Source: Eubacterium plexicaudatum ASF492
GTDB lineage: Bacteria > Bacillota > Clostridia > Lachnospirales > Lachnospiraceae
DNA: 64,000 bases
Direction of reading: 5' to 3'
Assembly (NCBI RefSeq): GCF_000364225.2
Contig: NZ_AQFT02000001.1
Coordinates: 3,987,501 to 4,051,500 of the forward strand
Shown here: piece after piece, positions 15,241 to 23,224 of the stretch
Numbering within the stretch: the stretch's first letter is position 1
Layout of the letters: each line of letters starts with the position of its first letter
Translations under genes and position numbers: made by a program
Notes under the pieces: generated by a model
The model's database searches: none
What the model was told of the DNA's origin: nothing
Seen by the model: only the letters and a program-made list of their open reading frames with translations

Positions 15241-15271
15241 CTGATCCCGGAATACAGTTTCCTGGAAATAC

Positions 15272-15302
15272 AAAAAGCACCCAGCAAAAAATACTGAGTG
15301 CC
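15272..15302 (-). terminator. Leader terminator 1 upstream of parA
   Basis: On the minus strand GGCACTCAG pairs with CTGGGTGC (one mismatch) and is followed by TTTTT. It starts only ten bases after the -10 box of the promoter at 15312, so most transcripts may stop here unless antitermination acts. Confidence 0.65.
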
Positions 15303-15311
15303 TGCATTAGA

Positions 15312-15340
15312 ATCATATTCAATTATTCAAATTCGGTCAA
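15312..15340 (-). promoter_or_regulatory. Sigma-A promoter of the ICE par operon
   Basis: On the minus strand TTGACC (15335-15340) and TATGAT (15312-15317) are 17 bases apart. It points toward parA through two terminator-like hairpins. Confidence 0.65.
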
Positions 15341-15422
15341 ACTATGCCAAACTGTTCTCGTATAAATCGAGGGGAGAGAGGGAGTAAAAATCACCTCTGA
15401 AATACCCCAAAAACAGAGCTGT

Positions 15423-15495
15423 GGTTATCCTATTTTGTAACCACTTGACCCTCATTTTACCCTCTTTTTTCCCGGTTATCCTATTGGGAACCACT
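15423..15495. repeat. Two imperfect repeats near the ICE end
   Basis: GGTTATCCTATT begins both 15423-15445 and 15474-15495. Both copies end in AACCACT, so each has inverted GGTT and AACC arms around a short centre. GTGGTTA (15421-15427) and TAACCAC (15438-15444) pair exactly. They resemble recombinase core or arm sites and lie 110-180 bp from rpsI. Attachment-site or integrase-binding function is inferred. Confidence 0.5.
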
Positions 15496-15551
15496 ATAAA
15501 TTTGGTGAAAAATGGCTTTTTAGCGTCAAACTGCATCAAACCTCATCAAAA

Positions 15552-15588
15552 GCAAAAGCCCGGAAAACCTTGATTTTCCGGGCTTTTT
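15552..15588 (-). terminator. rpsI terminator
   Basis: AAAAGCCCGGAAAA (15554-15567) pairs with TTTTCCGGGCTTTTT (15574-15588), with T-runs on both strands. It begins about 20 bases after the rpsI stop and ends the rplM-rpsI operon. Confidence 0.85.
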
Positions 15589-15606
15589 GAGCCATTTTGA
15601 TAAAAT

Positions 15607-15999
15607 TTAACGCTTGCTGAACTGCGGAGCGCGACGAGCCGCTTTGAGGCCGTACTTCTTTCTTTCTTTCATACGCGGATCACGAGTCAGGTAACCTGCA
15701 CTCTTCAATACCGGACGGTAATCGGAATCTGCTTCGAGCAAAGCTCTTGCGATACCGTGACGGATTGCGCCTGCCTGGCCGGTAAAACCGCCGCCTTTTA
15801 CATTTACACGTACATCAAATTTATCAACTGTTCCTGTAGCTTCTAACGGCTGACGAACAATAACTTTTAATGTCTCTAATCCGAGATAATCATCAATATC
15901 TCTTTTATTGATTGTAATTTTACCTGTTCCTGGCAACAGATACACTCTGGCAACAGAGCTTTTTCTTCTTCCTGTTCCATAATATCTTGCATTAGCCAC
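15607..15999 (-). CDS. rpsI: 30S ribosomal protein S9
   Basis: This 130-residue protein has the S9 signature [21 protein letters not shown] and the conserved basic C-terminus ([10 protein letters not shown]), whose last residues reach the P-site tRNA. N-terminal [16 protein letters not shown] is standard. It follows rplM by 23 bases in the conserved rplM-rpsI operon. Its 3' end is the presumed ICE insertion point, because element sequence begins within a few hundred bases and rpsI 3' ends are known ICE targets. The gene itself is intact. Confidence 0.98.
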   Translation of the reverse strand: MANARYYGTGRRKSSVARVYLLPGTGKITINKRDIDDYLGLETLKVIVRQPLEATGTVDKFDVRVNVKGGGFTGQAGAIRHGIARALLEADSDYRPVLKSAGYLTRDPRMKERKKYGLKAARRAPQFSKR

Positions 16000-16022
16000 T
16001 GTAACTTACCTCCTATTTCCGA

Positions 16023-16451
16023 TTAAAATGTGAGAGCTTCCGGTTTCTGAGCTGCATGTTTATGATCCGGTCCGACGTATACGAATAACTTCCGATACAT
16101 CTGTCTTCCCAGAGGTCCTTTTGGGAGCATTCCTTTTACTGCATATTCCACAACTCTTTCCGGGTGCTTTTTCAGCATGTCCTTTAATGTGGTTTCTTTC
16201 ATTCCACCTACATAACCGGAATGTTTGTAGTAAATTTTCTGATCGAGCTTCTTGCCTGATACCGTAATTTTTTCAGCATTAACTACAACTACATAATCGC
16301 CTGTATCCATATGTGGTGTAAAGATTGGTTTATGTTTGCCTCTTAATACTTTAGCAATCTCTGATGCTAAACGTCCTAATGTCTTTCCTTCTGCATCTAC
16401 AACATACCATTTTCTGTCAATGGTATCTGGACTTGCCATAAAAGTTTTCAT
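16023..16451 (-). CDS. rplM: 50S ribosomal protein L13
   Basis: This 142-residue protein starts [20 protein letters not shown] and contains [17 protein letters not shown], the L13 signature [12 protein letters not shown] and [16 protein letters not shown]. The frame is open to 16499, but ATG 16451 has an AAGGAGG site and matches the family start. L13 is an early assembly protein of the large subunit. It is the first gene of the rplM-rpsI operon, with a near-perfect promoter and a leader hairpin upstream. Confidence 0.98.
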   Translation of the reverse strand: MKTFMASPDTIDRKWYVVDAEGKTLGRLASEIAKVLRGKHKPIFTPHMDTGDYVVVVNAEKITVSGKKLDQKIYYKHSGYVGGMKETTLKDMLKKHPERVVEYAVKGMLPKGPLGRQMYRKLFVYVGPDHKHAAQKPEALTF

Positions 16452-16543
16452 TGGTCTGCCTCCTTGAAAATTTTGTAAGAACTCCAAAAACTCAGCCATG
16501 TCCGGAAGCCTCGTCTTCTTCCTTCTCCGATAATTATATAGTT

Positions 16544-16580
16544 AAAATGCAGCAACAAAAATTCCTGCATTTTTTCCCTA
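16544..16580 (-). promoter_or_regulatory. Leader hairpin of rplM (possible L13 leader)
   Basis: AAAATGCAG (16544-16552) pairs with CTGCATTTT (16565-16573) in the roughly 140-base leader between promoter and rplM. Firmicute rplM leaders often bind L13 for feedback control. The sequence alone does not show that this is such an element. Confidence 0.45.
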
Positions 16581-16594
16581 TGTCAGACTTAAAT

Positions 16595-16623
16595 ATTATA
16601 GTACCCGGTGCCGTGTGTGTCAA
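16595..16623 (-). promoter_or_regulatory. Promoter of rplM-rpsI
   Basis: TTGACA (16618-16623, minus strand) and TATAAT (16595-16600) are exactly 17 bases apart, a consensus sigma-A promoter, as expected for ribosomal genes. Confidence 0.9.
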
Positions 16624-16631
16624 GATTTATT

Positions 16632-17378
16632 TCAAATATTCCCCAAAAAATTAATCCCGATCATCGTAAGTCCATGTGCCGGTGCCGTTGGTCCGGCTGC
16701 CGCACGATCCCGTGCATTTAATATATCCTGCAGCTGTTCCGGTCTGCGCTCTCCGGTTCCGGCCTGCAGCAGCGTCCCCGCGATAATGCGCACCATATTA
16801 TATAAAAATCCGCTGCCGGTTACACGAATGGTAATCAAATCCTGTTCTTTTTGTACGGTCAGATTATAAATGGTGCGTACCGTTGATTCCGCCTGCGTAT
16901 GCACCGAGCAAAAGCTTTTAAAATCATGTTCACCGATCAGATACCGTGCGGCCCGGCACATTTTTTCCACATCCAGCTTCCGGTACGTAAAGTAGCAGTC
17001 ATGCCGGTTTAACGGCAGCGGAAATGTTCGATTTAATATTTTGTATTCATATGTCTTGCGGCTTTCACAACGTCTCGGATGAAAATCAGCGGGAACTTCA
17101 CAGGAATGCTGAATGACAATGTCCTCCGGCAGACGCTGGTTCAGCGCATAGGACAGTTTCTCCGGCGGAATTTTCGTATTCGTATCAAACACCGCCACAT
17201 TTCCAAGCGCATGAACGCCGGAATCCGTACGGCTTGCACCGATAACGACAACCGGATCCTTTGTAAGTTGTGTTAAGGTCTGATTTAATATACCTTCAAT
17301 CGTAATTCCTGTCGGCTGAACCTGCCAGCCATTATAATTTGTTCCATCATATGCAACAGTCAGCTTTATTCTTTTCAT
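16632..17378 (-). CDS. truA: tRNA pseudouridine(38-40) synthase
   Basis: This 248-residue enzyme converts uridines 38-40 of the tRNA anticodon arm to pseudouridine. It has the TruA catalytic motif ASRTDSGVHALGNVAVF (catalytic Asp in RTDSGVHA) and KTYEYKI and FLYNMVRIIAGTLLQAG toward the C-terminus. Length is normal. It overlaps ecfT by four bases as the last gene of the ecf transcript, a common Firmicute order, and rplM-rpsI follows from its own promoter. Confidence 0.97.
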   Translation of the reverse strand: MKRIKLTVAYDGTNYNGWQVQPTGITIEGILNQTLTQLTKDPVVVIGASRTDSGVHALGNVAVFDTNTKIPPEKLSYALNQRLPEDIVIQHSCEVPADFHPRRCESRKTYEYKILNRTFPLPLNRHDCYFTYRKLDVEKMCRAARYLIGEHDFKSFCSVHTQAESTVRTIYNLTVQKEQDLITIRVTGSGFLYNMVRIIAGTLLQAGTGERRPEQLQDILNARDRAAAGPTAPAHGLTMIGINFLGNI

Positions 17379-18196
17379 AGTATCATATCCATCGGATCCA
17401 ACCGGCGCAGTACAATGACTGCAGCCAGAAATGCAAACAGGATGATATAAGCAATCCGGTCCTGTTTTGCATATTTTAACGGCTTCATTTTCGTTCTTCC
17501 TGCTCCGCCCCGGTAACAGCGTGCTTCCATCGCCATTGCAAGATCGTTCGCACGTCGGAATGCGGCGACGAATAACGGGACAAGCAGCGGAATCATCGCT
17601 CTGGCCTTGCGAATCAGATTTCCACTTTCAAAATCGGCTCCCCTTGCCATCTGTGCACGCATTATTTTATCTGTCTCTTCGATTAATATCGGAATAAAGC
17701 GCAGCGCAATCGCCATCATCATTGCAATTTCATGCACCGGCACCCGTAACGCCTGCAGTGGTTTCATTGACTTTTCCAGGCCGTCGGTCAGCTCATTCGG
17801 TGTCGTTGTCAACGTCATAATTGATGTACCCAATATCAGATATACCAGCCGGATCATCATTCTGACCGCAGTCCATACTCCCTCTTGCGTAATGCGAAGC
17901 GCTTTCCACTGCCAGATAACATTCGGACTGGGTGTCAGAAACAGATTAAACACAGCGGTAATTGCCATCAATACCCAGATTGCTTTCAGACCTTTGACCA
18001 TATATCGAAACGGTACTTTTGACAGCCCTATCATTCCTGCCAGAAAAACAGTAATAAGCAAAAATCCTGCAATTCCCCGAAATGCAAATACCGTAATCAG
18101 AAAAAGCATTGTTCCAAACAGTTTTACACGCGGATCCAGTCTGTGTATCAGCGAATCGGCCGGATAATACTGTCCTATTGTAATATCTCTAATCAT
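17375..18196 (-). CDS. ecfT: ECF transporter transmembrane protein EcfT
   Basis: This 273-residue membrane component joins the two EcfA ATPases to a substrate-binding S protein for vitamin uptake. It shows several hydrophobic helices and the coupling motifs of the family: one in ARGADFESGNLI and the other in MEARCYRGGAGRTKMK (Ala-Arg-Gly type motifs). N-terminal GQYYPADSLIHRLDPRVKLFG is typical. It is downstream of ecfA2 by 30 bases and overlaps truA. No S component is encoded nearby, so it is a group II module shared among vitamins. Confidence 0.95.
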   Translation of the reverse strand: MIRDITIGQYYPADSLIHRLDPRVKLFGTMLFLITVFAFRGIAGFLLITVFLAGMIGLSKVPFRYMVKGLKAIWVLMAITAVFNLFLTPSPNVIWQWKALRITQEGVWTAVRMMIRLVYLILGTSIMTLTTTPNELTDGLEKSMKPLQALRVPVHEIAMMMAIALRFIPILIEETDKIMRAQMARGADFESGNLIRKARAMIPLLVPLFVAAFRRANDLAMAMEARCYRGGAGRTKMKPLKYAKQDRIAYIILFAFLAAVIVLRRLDPMDMIL

Positions 18197-18226
18197 AATT
18201 TTTCATCCATACAACTTGTTAACCTT

Positions 18227-19087
18227 TTATCTGCTTACACGACTGCCGAACAGCCTTAATATTTCTTTTTTCGCATCTGCAACGGTTGCCACATCCGTAC
18301 GAACCGCAAATCCCGCCTCACGCATTTCCTGCATCAGATAGGTCACCTGCGGCGCTGCCAGGCCAATCGCTTCCAGCTCTCTGCAATACCCAAACACTTT
18401 CACCGGAACGTCGTCATAAACAATCCGGCCCTGATTCATAACGATCATTCGCCGCACATAATTAGCCACATCTTCCATACTGTGTGAAACGAGAATAATC
18501 GTCATATGATTTTCTTCATGCATCTGCGCAATCTGTTCAAAGATCTCATCGCGTCCTTTGGGATCCAGTCCCGCTGTCGGCTCGTCCAGTACAAGCATCT
18601 CCGGCTTCATCGCCAGCACTCCCGCAATGGCCACCCGGCGTTTCTGACCGCCGGATAAATCAAAGGGCGACTGATAGTACAGTGATTCCGGCATGCCCAC
18701 ATTTTTTAATGCTTCAAATGCACGCAGTCCCGCTTCATTTTTAGAAAGTCCCTGATTCATCGGTCCAAAACAGACATCGTCAAAAATCGTCGTTTCAAAC
18801 AGCTGATGTTCCGGATACTGAAATACAAGACCGACTTTACTGCGCAGCTGTCTCAGATCATAATCGTCGTCGTAAATATCTTCTCCGTTATAATAAATTC
18901 CGCCACTCGTCGCCTTAATCAGACCGTTCAAATGCTGAATAAGCGTAGACTTTCCGGAACCGGTATGACCGATAATCCCGATAAACTCCCCGTCTTGTAT
19001 TTTCAGATTAATATTTGTCAGTGCCTGCACTTCATATGCGGTGCCTGTGCCGTATACATAATTTACGTTATTCAATATCATTGACAT
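18227..19087 (-). CDS. ecfA2: ECF transporter ATP-binding protein EcfA2
   Basis: This 286-residue ABC ATPase has Walker A GHTGSGKST (about residues 42-50), Q-loop FQYPEHQLFETT, signature LSGGQKRRVAIAG, Walker B MLVLDEPTAGLDP and the switch His in LVSHSMEDV. The C-terminal domain (AAPQVTYLMQEMREAGF) is that of EcfA subunits. It forms a heterodimer with EcfA1 (next upstream) under EcfT. The gene is intact and the standard order ecfA1-ecfA2-ecfT is kept. Confidence 0.96.
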   Translation of the reverse strand: MSMILNNVNYVYGTGTAYEVQALTNINLKIQDGEFIGIIGHTGSGKSTLIQHLNGLIKATSGGIYYNGEDIYDDDYDLRQLRSKVGLVFQYPEHQLFETTIFDDVCFGPMNQGLSKNEAGLRAFEALKNVGMPESLYYQSPFDLSGGQKRRVAIAGVLAMKPEMLVLDEPTAGLDPKGRDEIFEQIAQMHEENHMTIILVSHSMEDVANYVRRMIVMNQGRIVYDDVPVKVFGYCRELEAIGLAAPQVTYLMQEMREAGFAVRTDVATVADAKKEILRLFGSRVSR

Positions 19088-19119
19088 CGTTTTTTCTGCA
19101 GCTCTCCTGTCTCAGCTCA

Positions 19120-19986
19120 TCAAAGCTGTCTTTTTCCTGAAATCCTGCTTAATTCGCGCAGCAGCTCCTGCCTTGTTAAAATTCCTTCCGGCAGATCCAG
19201 TCCTTCTTTGCGCAGCTCATGTGCCAACATCGTTATCTGCGGCACGTCCAGCCGATGTGATTTTAGCTCTTCCACACGCGAAAAAATCTGCCTCGGCGTC
19301 CCCTGCATCACTACTTTTCCCTGATCCATCACATATAGCCGGTCTGCTTGCGTCACTTCCTCCATATAATGTGTAATCAGAATAATTGTAACACCTTTTT
19401 TCCGATTCAGCTCCTGCACAGTCCGCAGTACATCTGCCCGTCCAACCGGATCCAGCATGGCCGTCGGCTCATCCAGCACGATGCATTTTGGCTGCATGGC
19501 AACTACACCCGCAATCGCCACGCGCTGTTTCTGGCCGCCGGATAATTTATTCGGTGAATGCTTTTGATATTTTAACATTCCGACCGCTTTCAGGCTGTCA
19601 ATGACACGTGTCCAGATTTCATCTGTCGGAACTCCTATATTTTCAGGCCCGAACCCAACATCTTCTTCTACAATGCTTGCAACAATCTGGTTATCCGGAT
19701 TTTGAAATACCATTCCCGCACTTTGTCGAATATCCCAGATGTTTTTATCCTCACCGACATCTTTTCCGTCTACCCATAAGGAGCCTTCCGAGGGAGCCAG
19801 AATCGCATTGATATGCTTTGCCAGTGTCGATTTTCCGGAACCGTTATGTCCCAATACCGCAATAAAGGCACCCTGTTCAATATTTAAATCCACCTGGTCC
19901 AGCGCCGTCTGAATGGATTCCACATTGCCTTCTTCATCCCGCCTGATATATTCATGCACCAGCTTTACGGCTTTGATAATATCCAC
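19120..19986 (-). CDS. ecfA1: ECF transporter ATP-binding protein EcfA1
   Basis: This 288-residue ABC ATPase has Walker A GHNGSGKST (about 43-51), Q-loop FQNPDNQIVASIVEEDVGFGPEN-type, signature LSGGQKQRVAIAG, Walker B CIVLDEPTAMLDP and switch His in LITHYMEEV. The C-terminal region DVPQITMLAHELRKEG fits EcfA1. It lies four bases after trmL and 33 bases before ecfA2, one transcript. Usually this module follows rplQ, but here trmL and an aminotransferase precede it, so the ribosomal superoperon is rearranged. Confidence 0.96.
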   Translation of the reverse strand: MDIIKAVKLVHEYIRRDEEGNVESIQTALDQVDLNIEQGAFIAVLGHNGSGKSTLAKHINAILAPSEGSLWVDGKDVGEDKNIWDIRQSAGMVFQNPDNQIVASIVEEDVGFGPENIGVPTDEIWTRVIDSLKAVGMLKYQKHSPNKLSGGQKQRVAIAGVVAMQPKCIVLDEPTAMLDPVGRADVLRTVQELNRKKGVTIILITHYMEEVTQADRLYVMDQGKVVMQGTPRQIFSRVEELKSHRLDVPQITMLAHELRKEGLDLPEGILTRQELLRELSRISGKRQL

Positions 19987-19989
19987 TGC

Positions 19990-20493
19990 TTAATCCTCCC
20001 AGCACAGATGGTGCAGCTGCCCTTCCATCTTCATACCCGAAAACCGGCTCTGCCGCAGCGCTTCATACAGCACAATTGCCGCAGCATTGGACAGATTCAG
20101 CGAACGGGTCTGTCCCAGCATCGGAATTCGCACACATCGAGTCGGATTCGCCTTTAAAATTTCCTCCGGTATGCCGCCGCTTTCTTTCCCAAACATCAAA
20201 AAGCAGTCCGGTTCGTAACAGACGTCGGTGTACAGCTGACGCCCTTTCGTTGTCGCATAGTATATGTTTGCTCCCCTGTTTTTTTCCAGAAACGCTTCGT
20301 AGTTCACATAAGTTGCAACATCGATATCATGCCAGTAATCCATGCCTGCTCTTCGAAGCGCTTTTTCGTTCAGCTGAAATCCGAGCGGTTCTATTAAATG
20401 CAGCCTGGTTCCTGTCGCTGCGCATGTCCGCCCGATATTTCCCGTATTCTGCGGAATTTCCGGCTGGTGCAGCACAATATTTAATACGGACAT
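19990..20493 (-). CDS. trmL: tRNA (cytidine/uridine-34-2'-O)-methyltransferase TrmL
   Basis: This 167-residue SPOUT enzyme methylates the ribose of the tRNA wobble base. It starts LNIVLHQPEIPQNTGNIGRTCAATG and carries the SPOUT knot motifs LMFGKESGGIPEEIL and RCVRIPMLGQTRSLNLSNAAAIVLYE. Length is typical of TrmL, shorter than other SpoU enzymes. It is located between the aminotransferase gene and ecfA1. Confidence 0.95.
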   Translation of the reverse strand: MSVLNIVLHQPEIPQNTGNIGRTCAATGTRLHLIEPLGFQLNEKALRRAGMDYWHDIDVATYVNYEAFLEKNRGANIYYATTKGRQLYTDVCYEPDCFLMFGKESGGIPEEILKANPTRCVRIPMLGQTRSLNLSNAAAIVLYEALRQSRFSGMKMEGQLHHLCWED

Positions 20494-20511
20494 ATTTTTC
20501 TCCCTTAATAT

Positions 20512-21690
20512 TTATTGCAGCTGTTTCTGCTGTTTTTCGATAAAACGCTTTACCCGCGCCAGCGCTTTTTTCAGGTTGTCCAGAGAATAAGCATAGGAAA
20601 TACGTATAAATCCTTCTCCACATGCGCCAAATGCCGTGCCTGGCACAACTGCCACCTTTTCCTCCAGCAGCAGCTTTTCCGCAAACTGCTCCGACGTCAT
20701 GCCAAACTGCCGAATACACGGAAATACATAAAACGCACCAAACGGTTCAAAGCAAGGCAGTCCCATTTCTTCAAATGCATGCATCAAATATCTGCGCCTG
20801 CCATTATATTCTTCACGCATGGCTGCCACATCACCGTCGCCGTTGCGCAGCGCATCAACCGCTGCATACTGGCTGTTTGTCGGCGCACACATAATCGCAT
20901 ACTGATGAATTTTCAGCATTTGCTCCAAAATCACCTGCGGTCCGCAGGCGTAACCAAGGCGCCACCCGGTCATTGCATGAGACTTGGAAAAGCCATTGAT
21001 TACAATGGTACGCTCTTTCATACCAGAAAGGGATGCAATGGACACATGTCCTTGCCCTTCCACATACGTAAGCTCTCCGTAAATCTCATCGCTTAAAATA
21101 AACAGATCATGTTTGCGGACAACTTCTGCAACTTCTTCCAGATTATGCCGTTCCATAACCGCTCCCGTCGGATTGTTCGGAAACGGCAGTACAAGCAGTT
21201 TTGTCTTTGGCGTAATCGCCGCTTCCAGCTCTTCTTTCGTCAGACGAAATTCATTCTCCGCCTGTAATTCAATCAGAACCGGCGTTCCGTTTGCCAGCCG
21301 ACAGCACGGCTCATACGAAACGTAGCTCGGCTGCGGAATAAGCACTTCGTCCCCCGGATCCAGCATGGCACGCATGGCAATATCAATTGCTTCGCTTCCG
21401 CCCACGGTCACAAGCACTTCTTTGTTATAGTCATATTCCAGATCAAACCTGCGCTTCAAATATTTGGCAATTTCTACTTTTAATTCTTTCAGTCCGGCAT
21501 TCGACGTATAAAATGTCCGGCCCTTTTCCAGTGAGTAGATGCCTTCATCACGGATGTGCCATGGTGTGTCAAAATCAGGTTCCCCCACACCGAGAGAGAT
21601 TGCATCTTTCATTTCACTGACAATGTCGAAAAACTTCCGGATACCGGAAGGTTGAATGTTAACAATTTCCTTTGATAATGGATTTCTCAT
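20512..21690 (-). CDS. PLP-dependent class I/II aminotransferase
   Basis: This 392-residue fold-type I enzyme carries the PLP lysine in NGFSKSHAMTGWRLGYACGP. LLVLPFPNNPTGAVMERHNLEE and ILSDEIYGELTY contain the Asn and Asp that bind the cofactor. The start NPLSKEIVNIQPSGIRKFFDI fits the group of aromatic or broad-specificity aspartate-type transaminases. The start overlaps the Lrp-type regulator by four bases, so that regulator probably controls amino acid catabolism with it. The exact substrate cannot be told. Confidence 0.92.
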   Translation of the reverse strand: MRNPLSKEIVNIQPSGIRKFFDIVSEMKDAISLGVGEPDFDTPWHIRDEGIYSLEKGRTFYTSNAGLKELKVEIAKYLKRRFDLEYDYNKEVLVTVGGSEAIDIAMRAMLDPGDEVLIPQPSYVSYEPCCRLANGTPVLIELQAENEFRLTKEELEAAITPKTKLLVLPFPNNPTGAVMERHNLEEVAEVVRKHDLFILSDEIYGELTYVEGQGHVSIASLSGMKERTIVINGFSKSHAMTGWRLGYACGPQVILEQMLKIHQYAIMCAPTNSQYAAVDALRNGDGDVAAMREEYNGRRRYLMHAFEEMGLPCFEPFGAFYVFPCIRQFGMTSEQFAEKLLLEEKVAVVPGTAFGACGEGFIRISYAYSLDNLKKALARVKRFIEKQQKQLQ

Positions 21691-22181
21691 GGCGTTATCA
21701 GCATCCTTTCATCCTTTGGAGCATCCGCGATAATGGTTCCGTGATCTTTGTATTTTTTCAGAATAAAATTCGTCTTTGTACTCAATACGGAATCCAGCGT
21801 AGACAGCTTATCCGTAACAAACTGTGACACCTCCCGCAGCGTCTTGCCTTCCAGTGTAACAAGCAGGTCAAATCCTCCGGAAATCAAAAATACCGCATTT
21901 ACTTCCGGATAATTGTAAATGCGTTCCGCCACTTTATCAAATCCCATATCTCTTTGCGGTGTAACACGCACTTCAATCATGGCCGTTACTTTTTCCACAT
22001 CCGTTTTGTCCCAGTCAATCAGCGTATGATAGCCGCAGATAATATGCTCTTCTTCCATATTCTTTAATTCCTGCGCCACCGTCATTTCATCCACGCCGAT
22101 AATAACCGCAAGCTCTTTTAAATTAATTCGACTGTTTTTTTCAATAAATGTCAATATTTTTTCCCGCATATACGCCCTCAC
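21687..22181 (-). CDS. Lrp/AsnC family transcriptional regulator
   Basis: This 164-residue protein has an N-terminal winged helix (REKILTFIEKNSRINLKELAVIIGVDEMTVAQELKNME-type) and a C-terminal RAM ligand-binding domain (VTAMIEVRVTPQRDMGFDKVAERIY, NYPEVNAVFLISGGFDLLVTLEG). Such regulators sense amino acids. The ATGA overlap with the aminotransferase gene strongly suggests it regulates or is regulated with that enzyme. It is longer than minimal AsnC proteins by a short tail. Confidence 0.92.
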   Translation of the reverse strand: MRAYMREKILTFIEKNSRINLKELAVIIGVDEMTVAQELKNMEEEHIICGYHTLIDWDKTDVEKVTAMIEVRVTPQRDMGFDKVAERIYNYPEVNAVFLISGGFDLLVTLEGKTLREVSQFVTDKLSTLDSVLSTKTNFILKKYKDHGTIIADAPKDERMLITP

Positions 22182-22209
22182 CGTTTCCCTCTATTATTAC
22201 GATCTTTTA

Positions 22210-23196
22210 TTACGATACTACTTTATATAATTCGTCTGATTTCGGCGGTTCCAGAAATCTCCGCTCCTGTGCCGTGTACAATACACGGTCGTTTCCTTCC
22301 CGTGCTTTTCCGACAACAACCGCATGAATTCCTGCTTTTTCCAGCTCACGTACAATAGAATTGCCATCCGTAGCCGCCATCAGCATACTGCCGCTGGAAA
22401 TGAGTTCATACGGATTAATATCAAAATATTCACAAATCTCAATCGTTTCCTGTCGGACCGGAATTTTTCTCATATCTATTTCCAGACCGACGTCAGATGC
22501 CTCAGCCATTTCCCACAATGCACCGAAGATTCCTCCCTCCGTCACATCGTGCATCGCAGCTACGCCGTGATTTACCGCAATCGTCGCTTCCGGCAATACG
22601 GACAACATCCGGTCAAACGCTTTTGCCTCATTTACAAAAGAAGCTGTAAAATGTGTCAAAAGCTGCGTTTCTTTTTCTTTTGCCAGTATGGCAGTACCTT
22701 CTATCCCGATCCATTTTGTAATGATCATGTCCATTCCCGGACGCGCTCCGGACGTTGTTATGATCTTTCCTTTTTTTGCCTTGCCAACGCCTACAACAGA
22801 AATGAGTGGCTGATTCACCGCTTTTGTCACTTCCGTATGTCCGCCCATAATCTGTATCCGGACTTTTGCACAGGCAGCTTCTGCCTGTTCCATCATATGC
22901 CGCATTTTCTGCTCGCTGATTTTTTCCGGGAGCAAAACCGTCAGCATAACGCCGATCGGTTCCGCTCCCGCACTGGCCAGGTCGTTGACCGTAATCTGTA
23001 TTGCCAGCTCTCCGATATCCTGTACGGTACCCGTAATCGGGTCCGTAGACATCACGAGCATCTCATCTTCTGCCACTGCAACTGCCGCACAATCTTCTCC
23101 CACAGATGCACCCAGCAGCACTTCCTGTCTGCGTGTATGAATCTGATTCAAAACAGATCGCTTTAACACTGCCTCCGGAACTTTTCCAATTTTCAT
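22210..23196 (-). CDS. AIR-synthase/HypE-like family protein
   Basis: This 328-residue protein has the PurM/HypE/ThiL ATP-binding fold: an N-terminal GEDCAAVAV, the segment STDPITGTVQDIGELAIQITVNDLASAGAEPIGVMLTVLLPE-type with NDLASAGA, the middle IQIMGGHTEVTKAV and the C-terminal MHDVTEGGIFGAL. HypE dehydrates the carbamoyl group for the NiFe-hydrogenase ligand, but the C-terminal Cys of true HypE (PRIC) is missing and no other hyp gene is near. Its substrate is therefore unknown. Position before lrp and aminotransferase suggests one transcript. Confidence 0.85.
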   Translation of the reverse strand: MKIGKVPEAVLKRSVLNQIHTRRQEVLLGASVGEDCAAVAVAEDEMLVMSTDPITGTVQDIGELAIQITVNDLASAGAEPIGVMLTVLLPEKISEQKMRHMMEQAEAACAKVRIQIMGGHTEVTKAVNQPLISVVGVGKAKKGKIITTSGARPGMDMIITKWIGIEGTAILAKEKETQLLTHFTASFVNEAKAFDRMLSVLPEATIAVNHGVAAMHDVTEGGIFGALWEMAEASDVGLEIDMRKIPVRQETIEICEYFDINPYELISSGSMLMAATDGNSIVRELEKAGIHAVVVGKAREGNDRVLYTAQERRFLEPPKSDELYKVVS

Positions 23197-23224
23197 CTTT
23201 TCCCAGCCTTTTGCATGTTATAGT

